From an uncultured Lachnospiraceae bacterium (GTDB lineage Bacteria > Bacillota > Clostridia > Lachnospirales > Lachnospiraceae): a stretch of DNA of 60,694 nucleotides. The position numbers and the translations under genes are program-made. Positions within the stretch are counted from its first letter, which is position 1. The number at the start of each line of letters is the position of its first letter. Positions 15,998-24,855 of this stretch are shown in pieces. The notes beneath the pieces were generated by a model. The model had not been told where the DNA came from, searched no databases, and was given only the letters and a program-made list of their open reading frames with translations. The stretch lies in contig CAJTYM010000025.1 in assembly GCA_910583835.1 (NCBI GenBank), forward strand, positions 1 through 60,694, read 5' to 3'.

Positions 15998-17449
15998 TTA
16001 TGCTCCTGCCGCCCCTGCTTTGTCTGGCAGGACCGCACAGCCGCGCATATTGATAATTGGCGCTCCATGGTTGTCTATATAGTCTTCAGTAATTGTCACC
16101 ATGCCAATACTGTCATCTTTGGGAATCTCATACATGATGTCCAACATAAACTCTTCAATGATGGCACGCAGCGCACGTGCCCCAATATCTTTCTTTTTAG
16201 CTTTTCTGGCTATTGCATGAAGCGCATCCTCTTCAAATTCCAACCTGACCTCATCCATTGCCAGCAACTTCTGGTATTGCTTGACTATTGCGCTCTTAGG
16301 CTCAGTAAGAATACGCACCAGCATATCCTCTGTCAATGCATCCAAAGCAAATATCACCGGAAGGCGGCCTAAAAATTCCGGAATCATGCCATATTTGCGG
16401 ATATCTTCTACCTCTACCCGCTGCAGAATATTTTCTTCCCCATCGTATTTATCCTTCAAGTCCGCATGGAATCCCATCGCCGACTGCTTATTCAGCCGCT
16501 CTTTGATAATCTCCTCCAAATCAGGAAATGCACCGCCGCAGATAAAGAGGATATTCCTGGTATTGACGGTGGCAAGAGGCACCATGGCATTCTTACTGTT
16601 CGCCCCCACTGGTACTTCAATCTCGGCTCCCTCCAACAGCTTCAGCATACCTTGCTGTACGCTCTCACCGCTGACATCGCGCTGGTTGGTGGTCTTTTTC
16701 TTGGCAATCTTATCAATCTCATCAATGAAGATAATGCCATGCTCCGCACGTTCCACGTCATTCTCTGCCGCCGCAAGGAGCTTGGATACCACGCTCTCAA
16801 TATCATCCCCGATATAGCCGGCTTCCGTAAGCGAGGTGGCGTCAGCTATGGCAAGAGGTACGTCAAGAAGCCTTGCCAGCGTCTTTACCATATAAGTCTT
16901 GCCGCTCCCAGTAGGTCCCAGCATCAGCATATTCGATTTTTCTATCTCAATGCCGTCCTGCTCATCGCTGGAAACACGTTTATAATGATTGTATACCGCT
17001 ACAGACATGACTTTCTTGGCATGTTCCTGCCCTACGACATATTCATCCAGGCTTGCCTTTATCTTATGGGGCGCCGGAATGGACCTGATGTCCAGTTCAG
17101 GCTTCGCTTTCTTCTCCTCTTTTGTTTTTTTCTTCTTGAGTTTCTGGCTCTTGGGCATAGCATTCATATTCTGGAGGTCCGCCAGGTTTATCATGCTGAT
17201 ATTGGGCATGTTCCCAAAATTCCCCATATCGCCAATCGGAAAGCCCGCATGATTCATCGTATCAAACGTCTTCTGCATACAGTCTGAGCAGATGCAGATA
17301 TTATTGGGAATATGAATCATCTTCCCCGCCTTGCTTCCCGGCCTGTGGCAGATGAAACAGACATCCTCATAATCCTCCGTCTCTGCCTCATCAATAATGT
17401 CTTTATCACTAATGTTCTCGTTATCTTCTATCTTATCTTTATCACTCAT
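15998..17449 (-). CDS. ClpX-type AAA+ unfoldase, divergent
   Basis: A 483-residue protein, longer than standard ClpX (about 410-430). A zinc-binding domain has Cys31, Cys34, Cys54 and Cys57. A Met/Asn/Gly-rich then Lys-rich linker (about 63-118) is followed by the AAA+ core with Walker A GPTGSGKT (178-185), Walker B IIFIDEID (239-246), pore loop GYIGDD (usual GYVGED) and pore-2 RKYGMIPEFLGRLPV. The ClpP-docking IGF loop is read as MGF (325-327). It would unfold proteins for ClpP or act alone. These changes suggest a paralogue with its own clients. A promoter with a 17-bp spacer lies upstream. Confidence 0.85.
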   Translation of the reverse strand: MSDKDKIEDNENISDKDIIDEAETEDYEDVCFICHRPGSKAGKMIHIPNNICICSDCMQKTFDTMNHAGFPIGDMGNFGNMPNISMINLADLQNMNAMPKSQKLKKKKTKEEKKAKPELDIRSIPAPHKIKASLDEYVVGQEHAKKVMSVAVYNHYKRVSSDEQDGIEIEKSNMLMLGPTGSGKTYMVKTLARLLDVPLAIADATSLTEAGYIGDDIESVVSKLLAAAENDVERAEHGIIFIDEIDKIAKKKTTNQRDVSGESVQQGMLKLLEGAEIEVPVGANSKNAMVPLATVNTRNILFICGGAFPDLEEIIKERLNKQSAMGFHADLKDKYDGEENILQRVEVEDIRKYGMIPEFLGRLPVIFALDALTEDMLVRILTEPKSAIVKQYQKLLAMDEVRLEFEEDALHAIARKAKKKDIGARALRAIIEEFMLDIMYEIPKDDSIGMVTITEDYIDNHGAPIINMRGCAVLPDKAGAAGA

Positions 17450-17515
17450 CCCGAATTCTCCTTTTTATCATGTGTCCTGAATGATAACAAATATTCACAT
17501 TTGAAATCTGTTATT

Positions 17516-17544
17516 ATTATAATTCAAGGATGGATATTGCACAA
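17516..17544 (-). promoter_or_regulatory. Sigma-A promoter for the clpX-like gene
   Basis: -35 TTGTGC (17544-17539), 17-bp spacer, -10 TATAAT (17521-17516), about 67 bp upstream of the ATG. No CtsR-like repeat was noticed. Confidence 0.65.
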
Positions 17545-17591
17545 CTGCTTTTCGCAAGAGTTTAGAAAGGTTTAAGAATATCAAACAACGG

Positions 17592-18695
17592 TTAATATTC
17601 ATAGAAGAAATTATACCCGCAGAATTTCCGGTTAATCGGGTCGAAATAAAGCCCCATCGCAGCATCGCCCTGCACCAAAAGCAGGATCATGTCCTTTAGC
17701 TCCACCACTTGATAGGAATAATTGACAGAATATTCCACATCCTCATTTGCCAAATCAGTATCCATACTCTCCTGATATATCTCTTTCCATTCCTCTTCCA
17801 ACATATTGAGCCCATCTGCCAGCTTCTCATCTTCCTCTCTTCCCTGTACAATATTCTGCAGCCAGAGCAGTCCGTACAGATAAGCATTTTCATACTCGCT
17901 GTCCTGAAAATAGATGGTAGGCGAACCCATATCATTCAATTGCGACATATACGAAAAATATTTAGACAGGCCGATCTCCGACTGCTCTAATATCTCCACC
18001 ATCTTCTGTTTTCCCTCTTTCCACTCATCCTGTTCACGCCGGTCCCCGGCAACATACTCTGAACAGATAAAGTTGATGACATTCCAGTCGCTGCAGGCAA
18101 TGCGCACCTGATAACGTTTCCCTCCCAGATAAAGAACGTCCCGGTAGAAATAGATTGTGCCTACCGATACATTGTCTGTCATAACCGTGTTCTGCAGGAT
18201 ATGGCGTCCCCTTACCTGAAACCATTGAAAAACCTCCTCCATTTCCACGCCTGCCTCACAGGCAATCAGCTCACTGAAATAAGCATCCGCAGAAAGAAAG
18301 CACTGCAGCTGCCGGTCCATTATCTCCTCGGTCTGCGCGCCAGGGATTCCTGACCCCTCCACTTCTGCCTGCACCTCTTTTTCCCAATCCTGCATATCAT
18401 ATGCCCTCTGCGGAAAATACTGCTGTATAAACAAATCCTCCCCCAGAAAAATGGGGACAATCCCTTCCTGTTCCTTTACCGGGTCTTCCGGATAATAATT
18501 CCAGGGAAAAATCTCTATATCATCTTCAATTTTACCATAGAAAATATTCGAGCCGGCATTCTCATATCTGGCGCGCTCAGGGACGCTCTCACTCCTCAGG
18601 ATCTGCCTTCCCCGCTCCACAATTCCCAGATAGCCCAGTCCCAGAATAACGGCTGCACACGCAAAGGTAAGCAATATCGACTTAAGGTTACGCAT
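17592..18695 (-). CDS. Membrane-anchored hypothetical protein coupled to a sensor kinase
   Basis: A 367-residue protein with one N-terminal membrane helix (LLTFACAAVILGLGYLGIV) and a large acidic, aromatic extracellular part. Its ATG overlaps the kinase stop by 8 bp (ATGCGTAA), so translation is coupled. No family recognised. A similar arrangement, kinase followed by an overlapping single-helix protein, occurs at 46277-48485, and such partners often modulate sensor kinases. The role as a kinase-associated sensor or inhibitor is inference from position only. Confidence 0.65.
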   Translation of the reverse strand: MRNLKSILLTFACAAVILGLGYLGIVERGRQILRSESVPERARYENAGSNIFYGKIEDDIEIFPWNYYPEDPVKEQEGIVPIFLGEDLFIQQYFPQRAYDMQDWEKEVQAEVEGSGIPGAQTEEIMDRQLQCFLSADAYFSELIACEAGVEMEEVFQWFQVRGRHILQNTVMTDNVSVGTIYFYRDVLYLGGKRYQVRIACSDWNVINFICSEYVAGDRREQDEWKEGKQKMVEILEQSEIGLSKYFSYMSQLNDMGSPTIYFQDSEYENAYLYGLLWLQNIVQGREEDEKLADGLNMLEEEWKEIYQESMDTDLANEDVEYSVNYSYQVVELKDMILLLVQGDAAMGLYFDPINRKFCGYNFFYEY

Positions 18696-20097
18696 GTTCC
18701 TTCCCTCCTTTCATGCGGATAAAAACACATGTTCCCTCCCCCAGCCGGCTCTCAAAACGCATCTTCCCCCGATGGTTGGAGACAATTTCCGCACAGAGCG
18801 CCAAGCCAAGCCCGGCTCCGCCGTGTGCACGGCTGCGCGCCTTATCCACCATATAAAATGCCTGGGTAATCTTGGCAATCTCTTCTTCTGGAATCCCCAC
18901 CCCTTCGTCTTTTACCTCAATGCAGAAACAGCCTTCTTCAAACCGCCCCATAACACTGATGTTTCCGCCCTCCTGGGACGCCTTGATGGCATTGTCCACC
19001 AGGTTATAAAGCAAAGATTTAAACAGTTCGCGGTCCACGCACAAAAGCCCCTTCTCCGCTTCACAGGACAGATACATCTTATGGCTGTCTGCAATCACTT
19101 TCAAAGAGATGCCAATTTCACGAAACAGGCTCTCCATATCCTCCTGCTGCCATTCCAGCTTGGCTTCGCCTACGGTAATCAGTTCCATCAGCTTGCCCGA
19201 CAGCGTACGCATACGGCTGGCTTCCTCCTTGATAATTCCTGCATACTCAATCCTGCTGTCTTCCGTAATATCTTTCTTTATCTGCAGGAGGTCTGAAAAT
19301 CCTAAGATGGATGTCAAGGGCGTCTTCATCTCATGGGCCAGATTATCAATAAAATGCTTGCGGTCCTCCGCCACATTCTCCAAAGCACGGACATTGGTCT
19401 CCACCGACTCCGCCATAATGTTCATGTTCCTTGCCAGCTCTGACAGCTCGTCATGACCTTTTACCAGAATACGTTTGCGGTAATTTCCCAGCGCAATCTC
19501 CCCCGTCCCCTCATTTACCCTTTTTAAGGGATGCAGGAGCGTTTTTACCACGAACAGCAAAATGAACGCTATCACAATGGCGCAGGACATACTGATGATT
19601 TGGATTTCATAGAGCATATTTTCATGTATTTCCACGACGTCCCGAATATCGTTCTCGGTGATGATATAATAAATTTTGCCCTCCAGGCTGTCGGTGGAAG
19701 CTGTATACAGCTGATATTCCTGCACCTGCATATAGGGGCTTTTCCCTTCCTCAGCCGCCTCCACAAGCTCCTGGGGAATTTTCATCGACTTGTTGGCATA
19801 GACTACCGCTTTCTCCCCATCCAGAAATGCCACGCCATTGCTGCTCTCCCCGAACGTCTCCATCATAAAGCTCAGCATGGTCTTCTCATCAAGTACAATG
19901 GCGTTCTTCCTCAGGCGCTCCGTCAGCAGCATACTCTTAAAACTGGTGACAAGAAACTCATGTTCGCTGTACACGCTCTGTTTCTTCTGATCCATTGCCA
20001 GGGAAAAACTGTTTTTTAACAACAAAATACTGGTCATGCTCACAGCAAGCATTACCAGTATCAATGTATATAGGAAAATTTTCTGCCAAAGCTTCAT
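18688..20097 (-). CDS. Sensor histidine kinase, HAMP/HisKA type
   Basis: A 469-residue kinase with an N-terminal membrane helix (IFLYTLILVMLAVSMTSILL), an extracellular sensing part of about 130 residues, and a second helix (SMSCAIVIAFILLFVVKTLL). A HAMP domain follows, then HisKA with phospho-acceptor His in NLAHEMKTPLTSILG and HATPase with N-box YNLVDNAIKAS, DEGVGIP and GGAGLGLALC. It phosphorylates the OmpR-type regulator encoded 3 nt upstream (20101-20772). The signal is unknown. Third gene of the unit overlaps its stop. Confidence 0.92.
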   Translation of the reverse strand: MKLWQKIFLYTLILVMLAVSMTSILLLKNSFSLAMDQKKQSVYSEHEFLVTSFKSMLLTERLRKNAIVLDEKTMLSFMMETFGESSNGVAFLDGEKAVVYANKSMKIPQELVEAAEEGKSPYMQVQEYQLYTASTDSLEGKIYYIITENDIRDVVEIHENMLYEIQIISMSCAIVIAFILLFVVKTLLHPLKRVNEGTGEIALGNYRKRILVKGHDELSELARNMNIMAESVETNVRALENVAEDRKHFIDNLAHEMKTPLTSILGFSDLLQIKKDITEDSRIEYAGIIKEEASRMRTLSGKLMELITVGEAKLEWQQEDMESLFREIGISLKVIADSHKMYLSCEAEKGLLCVDRELFKSLLYNLVDNAIKASQEGGNISVMGRFEEGCFCIEVKDEGVGIPEEEIAKITQAFYMVDKARSRAHGGAGLGLALCAEIVSNHRGKMRFESRLGEGTCVFIRMKGGKEHA

Positions 20098-20100
20098 GGA

Positions 20101-20772
20101 CTACTCCTTTGCGCTTTCCAGACGATATCCCAGTTTAGGGATTGTCACCAGCTTGTCCTTTAAATCCAATTTCTTGCGGAGCTGCTGGATATGGATATCA
20201 ATCGTCCGGCTCTCTCCCTCATACTCAAATCCCCAGACAGCCGACAAGAGCCGGTCCCTGGAAATTGCCACATCCTTATGCTGGATAAAAAATATCAGCA
20301 CGTCAAATTCTTTGGGCGTAAGGTAAACTTCCTCACCGTCCATACGGCAGATATGCTCCTCCACGTTGACTGTGATATTCCCATAATGATAGGCGCGCTC
20401 AATCCGCTTGACACGGCGCAGGATTACCTCTATCCTTGCCAACAGTTCCATCGCCTCGAAGGGCTTGACAATATAATCCTCCGCCCCCAGGCGCAGCCCC
20501 CGCACCTTATCCGTCAGTTCCTGTTTGGCCGTGATAAAAATTACCGGCGCATCGGTATTGGTGCGTTTGCGCATTATCTCAAAGCCGCTCATATCCGGCA
20601 GCATCACATCCAGCAGGATTAAGTCATAATTCCCACACTCTATCTTCTCAAAAGCCTCAGAGCCATTGTCGCACAGTTCACTTTCATAACCTCCGATGGC
20701 GACTGTCGCCTCCATCAGTTTTGCAATATTCGGATCGTCTTCTACAATTAAAATTTTTATCATTTCTGCCAC
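20101..20772 (-). CDS. OmpR/PhoB-family response regulator
   Basis: A 223-residue regulator with a receiver domain (phospho-acceptor Asp55 in LILLDVMLPD, conserved Lys in YIVKPFEAME) and a winged-helix output domain (LTPKEFDVLIFFIQ; SRTIDIHIQQLRKKLD). Start is GTG 20772 with AAGGA 4 nt upstream; the ATG 9 nt later is an alternative. It controls an unknown regulon and probably its own operon. Direct repeats of ATGTAA lie about 115 bp upstream. Confidence 0.92.
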   Translation of the reverse strand: MAEMIKILIVEDDPNIAKLMEATVAIGGYESELCDNGSEAFEKIECGNYDLILLDVMLPDMSGFEIMRKRTNTDAPVIFITAKQELTDKVRGLRLGAEDYIVKPFEAMELLARIEVILRRVKRIERAYHYGNITVNVEEHICRMDGEEVYLTPKEFDVLIFFIQHKDVAISRDRLLSAVWGFEYEGESRTIDIHIQQLRKKLDLKDKLVTIPKLGYRLESAKE

Positions 20773-20888
20773 AATTCCTTCAAGCTATTCCTGTCTATGT
20801 AATTCTTTGAACCCGATAGGCGGCTCCCACCCCCTGGGTCTCTCCTTAGGTCATTTTATCCTACTGCTGTAAGTTTGTATACAGGAAA

Positions 20889-20905
20889 ATGTAAATTTTA
20901 TGTAA
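20889..20905 (-). promoter_or_regulatory. Possible response-regulator direct repeat
   Basis: ATGTAA occurs at 20889-20894 and 20900-20905, an 11-bp period typical for OmpR-family binding. It lies between the regulator gene and the chemotaxis receptor gene and is a candidate autoregulatory site. Confidence 0.35.
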
Positions 20906-20940
20906 GGTTGACATAAGTATCATTTCCCCTTGACTGAAAG

Positions 20941-22440
20941 CTATACGATATACTTCTCAATCGTCTCCACAGTCTGCAGCAATTCTCCCATCCGCTCCTG
21001 CGCCTGTTTTGCCTGTCGGCTCGTATCTTCTCCCAGCTCCACTGCCTGCTGCGTATTGGCAGCCACTTCCTCACTCACGGCCGAAATCTGGTTGATACTG
21101 TCCACAATCACATTGTTGGACTGCAGGATTTCCTCAATCTTCCCATAGATTTCCCCGACATTCTGATTTAATTCACCCATGCACTCACCGATACCATAAA
21201 ACTGCTCCTCCGCACTTTGGATCAGAGAATGTTCTTCGCTGGAATTTGCCATGACATTGTCCACGGTAGACTTTGCCATATCCGCATTCTGCCTGAGCTG
21301 CTGCACGATTTTCTGGATATCCTCTGTCAGTTTCCTGGTCTCATCTGCCAAAATACGGATTTCCTCTGCCACCACAGCAAAACCGCGCCCGGCTTCCCCC
21401 GCCCGCGCACTCTCAATGGAGGCATTGAGGGCGAGCAGGTTCGTCTGGCTGGAAATGGCAAAAATCTGCTCGGTAATCTCATCCACCGCCCGCGCATTCT
21501 CAATCAGCTGCACCACGGAGGAAACGACCTGCCCATTAAAGGTCTGCATTTTCCCGGACTGGTCCTGCAAGGTATCCATCGTCCTCTGCCCCTCATCCAC
21601 AGCCTGCTTAGACCGCCTCGCCAGTTCTAACATCTGGTCGGACATCTCCTTTGTCCGCTCAATCATGCCCTGAATATTTTCCGTCATAACCGTCTGTTTC
21701 TCAATACTCTCTGCGCTGTGGGCATTCCCATCGGAAATGCCGGTAAGCGCCTGTGCCGTAGTGTCCACATTCTGGCTGAGGATATTGATATACTCCCCCG
21801 CTTTCGCAGAATTATCTCTCACCGCCTGCGCTACTTTGAGCACATCGTCAAGAAGCTGGTTGCTCTTTTCTTTCTCCTCATTCAGGTTGGCAATCTTATC
21901 ATTATTATTGCGGTTGGAAATCCTCGTTGTGCCGCACAGCACTATCAGATATACAATGACGGTTGCCCCCTGTAAAAGGAGGGAGGTGCTGTTTAATTCT
22001 GCGCCGGAAGGGAGAGATTTCTTTACCGCCGCTATATAAATCAAGTCAACAACCGTGGTCAGGCTGTACACGACAGCAATACGCAAAATCAAGTTATAAT
22101 CAAAGTAAAGGATATAAATGACAGTCAGCGGAAATACCATGGCAAATACTAAATCATTCTGCGCACCCAAAAGCGCAATCGCATAGACAACCATATATCC
22201 AATCACGGAAACATGTTTAAATATCCTGCTGTCCTTTTGATGCAGAAACACTGCATAATCGGCAACCATGGAAACCAAAACCGTCAGCTCCACAGTCAGC
22301 AGAAATACCAGCCCGATATTTCCCTTGCTGTAATCGCTGAAATACCCGAAAAACAGGAACAAGTCCATGATTGTAATGATAATAAGCAAAAATTGATTTA
22401 CTGATTTCTCTCTGTTGTAAGCCTTTTTTGTCTCACTCAT
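20941..22440 (-). CDS. Methyl-accepting chemotaxis-type signalling protein
   Basis: A 499-residue protein with six predicted N-terminal membrane helices (to about residue 175) and no large periplasmic-type sensor domain. A cytoplasmic coiled coil follows, with the MCP hairpin EITEQIFAISSQTNLLALNA and ESARAGEAGRGFAVVAEEIR. It would signal to CheA/CheW. No che genes are near. The multi-helix N-terminus suggests sensing within or at the membrane. ATG 22440 lies just after a GGAGAG-type site. It is separated from the two-component unit by about 170 bp. Confidence 0.88.
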   Translation of the reverse strand: MSETKKAYNREKSVNQFLLIIITIMDLFLFFGYFSDYSKGNIGLVFLLTVELTVLVSMVADYAVFLHQKDSRIFKHVSVIGYMVVYAIALLGAQNDLVFAMVFPLTVIYILYFDYNLILRIAVVYSLTTVVDLIYIAAVKKSLPSGAELNSTSLLLQGATVIVYLIVLCGTTRISNRNNNDKIANLNEEKEKSNQLLDDVLKVAQAVRDNSAKAGEYINILSQNVDTTAQALTGISDGNAHSAESIEKQTVMTENIQGMIERTKEMSDQMLELARRSKQAVDEGQRTMDTLQDQSGKMQTFNGQVVSSVVQLIENARAVDEITEQIFAISSQTNLLALNASIESARAGEAGRGFAVVAEEIRILADETRKLTEDIQKIVQQLRQNADMAKSTVDNVMANSSEEHSLIQSAEEQFYGIGECMGELNQNVGEIYGKIEEILQSNNVIVDSINQISAVSEEVAANTQQAVELGEDTSRQAKQAQERMGELLQTVETIEKYIV

Positions 22441-22501
22441 CTGTGCTCTCCTTTAATGCAATTTATTGTGAACGACAAATTATTTTATCGTTTGCCATCA
22501 C

Positions 22502-23224
22502 TTAGTCCCACCAGAAATACCAGACGTCTGATTCCGCCAGCCCCGCTGCCAGTTCCGATATCTTATAAGTGCGCGTCCCCTGTTCCACTCGGTCCACACA
22601 AAATGCATAATGCTCCTTCGCCGCCTCCATGCTGTCAATGCCATTCAGCTTCTTGGGGGCATAGAATTCCATCACATCATGGGTAAAGACCGCCGGAACT
22701 GCCCCATATTTCTCATACCAATATTTACAGATGGCAATCATCTCTTCCGGGGATGGGCACTCATTCCAGCCTCCCATAGGCAGATAACCAATAATCTCCC
22801 AGGGATTCTTCACTGGTATCTCCAGCAAAAGCGTGTCTGCCTCTAACATCCCATCGCCAAACGACATATAACCGATAAACTGATGCAGTTCCTCCCCCTC
22901 TGTCTCCTCACCCATCATTTCCTGCAGTTCCTCATCCTCATAGTCTTCCATATACTCTGCAAAACGTTCCTCTAAAATCTCCTTGCCGTTATCTGTGCAT
23001 CCGGCAATAATCTCATCCCTGTCATAATCGTCTTTTACCACTTCCAAAAGCCATTCCACGGCATACTCATCCAGGCAGATCAATGCTGGCCAAAAACCGT
23101 CCGCTTTCCCTCTGTCCAAAGCTTCCCGATATGCCTGCTCTGCCAGTTCCGGGTCTGTTCCCCGCTCAAACACGGTATATCTGCACTGAAAACTCTCCGC
23201 TACTTTCTTCGTAGATTCATCCAT
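22502..23224 (-). CDS. DUF4253 protein
   Basis: A 240-residue acidic cytoplasmic protein with the DUF4253 C-terminal pattern: YLPMGGWNECPSPEEM, CKYWYEKYGAVPAVFTHDVM and the ending ESDVWYFWWD. The N-terminal half (CRYTVFERG; YREALDRGKADGFWPALICL) is charged, with an Asp/Glu-rich stretch near 95-110. DUF4253 proteins often occur among polymorphic-toxin immunity genes; biochemical function unknown. It is the first of three consecutive genes of this flavour (to 24660). Confidence 0.8.
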   Translation of the reverse strand: MDESTKKVAESFQCRYTVFERGTDPELAEQAYREALDRGKADGFWPALICLDEYAVEWLLEVVKDDYDRDEIIAGCTDNGKEILEERFAEYMEDYEDEELQEMMGEETEGEELHQFIGYMSFGDGMLEADTLLLEIPVKNPWEIIGYLPMGGWNECPSPEEMIAICKYWYEKYGAVPAVFTHDVMEFYAPKKLNGIDSMEAAKEHYAFCVDRVEQGTRTYKISELAAGLAESDVWYFWWD

Positions 23225-23298
23225 TTTCTTAACCTCCGATTTGCAAATTTAATTATAGCATCATAACAATCTGTCATACTATGGTCTCAAACAGTTCT

Positions 23299-24174
23299 TT
23301 AACAGCAATCCCAGTAATACAGCACATCCCGAAAATCTTCCTTTGCTAAATCCTCTTCACGGATAAAGAAATTCGCCACGCCTGCATCTCCCCACATCAC
23401 GTAATCATCGCCATCGCCATAATCGGAATCCATCTGGAAAAGCTGGACGTCATATTTCGCCTTCTCATCCTCCTCTTCCCGAGGGTCATACTGTGTAAAA
23501 TAGGGCCAGCCCAGCAGCCAGTGCCCGGAAGGTTCCAACTCATCAAAAAGGACGTCCCTGCCCTCCTCAGAAAAGCTGTTATAATACCCTGTTCCTTCCT
23601 CTATTTCCCAGCCCGCGGCTTTCGCTGCCTGACGGAAATAATCTTCAAATCGGTAATCATCCATGCCTATGTAAGTCTCTCTCACTTCAAATTCAATCCC
23701 ATATTCGCCCCAGATTGGCGATTCCTCCGTATCCTCTGACGCACTGTCCGGCATCCCCAGCGCCGCTATCTCTTCTCTGGCAATGTTATAATCTATCGTT
23801 TTGTGGTACACCACCCGAAAGCTGTCCTGCTTCAATCTTCCCTCGTCATCTTCCGTGTAATCAAAATCCATGCCATATACATCATCCATGGCAATGAAAA
23901 ACTGCAGCATTCCATTTGCTGGCAGCTTGTTCCCCGGATTCTTCCCTTCTCCGTTCAGTTTATCCAAATTAATCTGTGCAAGCAGCATCAGCAAACTGCC
24001 GTCCTCTGTTTTCGGATACTCCATATTCATATCCCAATAGGGTACGCCGCCGAATTTACTGTCCGTAATCCCAGGCTTCCTGTCTGGGTTAATCTTCATG
24101 CTGACTGCCTGTGTGGCTGAGAGACGCTTGATTTCTTCAATTGTTTTTCGTTCTGTTTCTGGTATGGTGTTCAT
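23299..24174 (-). CDS. YwqG-like DUF1963 protein
   Basis: A 291-residue acidic protein with DUF1963 features: KFGGVPYWDMNMEYP, LLMLLAQINLDKL, ANGMLQFFIAMDDVYG, LLGWPYFTQYDPRE and the closing WGDAGVANFFI segment. YwqG of Bacillus lies in an LXG toxin locus and the family is linked to toxin immunity, but activity is not established. Lies 75 bp downstream of the frameshifted gene at 24219 in the same direction. Confidence 0.82.
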   Translation of the reverse strand: MNTIPETERKTIEEIKRLSATQAVSMKINPDRKPGITDSKFGGVPYWDMNMEYPKTEDGSLLMLLAQINLDKLNGEGKNPGNKLPANGMLQFFIAMDDVYGMDFDYTEDDEGRLKQDSFRVVYHKTIDYNIAREEIAALGMPDSASEDTEESPIWGEYGIEFEVRETYIGMDDYRFEDYFRQAAKAAGWEIEEGTGYYNSFSEEGRDVLFDELEPSGHWLLGWPYFTQYDPREEEDEKAKYDVQLFQMDSDYGDGDDYVMWGDAGVANFFIREEDLAKEDFRDVLYYWDCC

Positions 24175-24218
24175 AAGTTTTGTCCTTTCCTTTAAAATTT
24201 TCTCCTGACATAAATTCC

Positions 24219-24660
24219 TTAATCCAGCAAATACCCGGCCTCATAAGAACACTCCAAATAGCTTGGATTCTGATAATAAACATCTGATTTGAAATCGGAT
24301 ATTTTATCACTGATAAAGGAGGAAAATATTTTCATCAGTTCATCCACTTCTTTTCCTGGTTTTACACAGTCTTCAATCATAATGCTGTACAATTTCCCGA
24401 TATCCTGAAAACTGGGAATTGTATATTTGCACCCTGTAACGGTATCGAAACTTCCTTCTATGATTCCATATCGTTCTATCAGCTCATCACTTACCTGTTC
24501 AAAGGAAAGGCAATGGCTCACATCGGCATCATGCAGCTGCTCTTCTACACCTTTTGGTCCCAACGCTTCTGTAATCACTCCACGTTTATTATGGGTTCGG
24601 CGCGCGGTATATTCAATCAGAGAACAGACATAGAAATAATCATCTCTCTTTCTCTGTCAT
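24219..24660 (-). pseudogene. Frameshifted hypothetical gene
   Basis: From ATG 24660 (GAGAGGAG upstream) the frame gives only MTEKER then TGA. Shifting frame inside a GA-rich tract (24642-24652) opens DDYFYVCSLIEYTARRTHNK and continues for about 135 codons through HCLSFEQVSDELIERYGI to the TAA at 24219. A GTG at 24578 could start a 119-residue product but lacks a site and would drop conserved-looking sequence. A two-base loss or one-base gain in the GA run explains the break; it could be decay, phase variation or a sequence error. Family not named; it belongs with the DUF1963/DUF4253 cluster by position. Confidence 0.6.
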
Positions 24661-24828
24661 ACACAATCTCACTCCTCTCAAAAGTCAGGCAATTTAACGC
24701 TGATAACATATGAATTTTCCCGCCAAACATACGATAGCATTATTTTACAATACCTCTCAGGGAAATGCAAGAAAGGCTGCGCAGATTATCTCCTTTTAAT
24801 AGGTAATATCTCGAAATTTCTATAAAGT

Positions 24829-24855
24829 TAAAAAGAGATGCCGCTACAGCATCTC
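24829..24855 (-). terminator. Terminator of the aspS-gatCAB operon
   Basis: On the minus strand GAGATGC-TGTAGCG-GCATCTC is followed by TTTTTAAC. The gatB stop codon lies in the loop. Confidence 0.85.
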
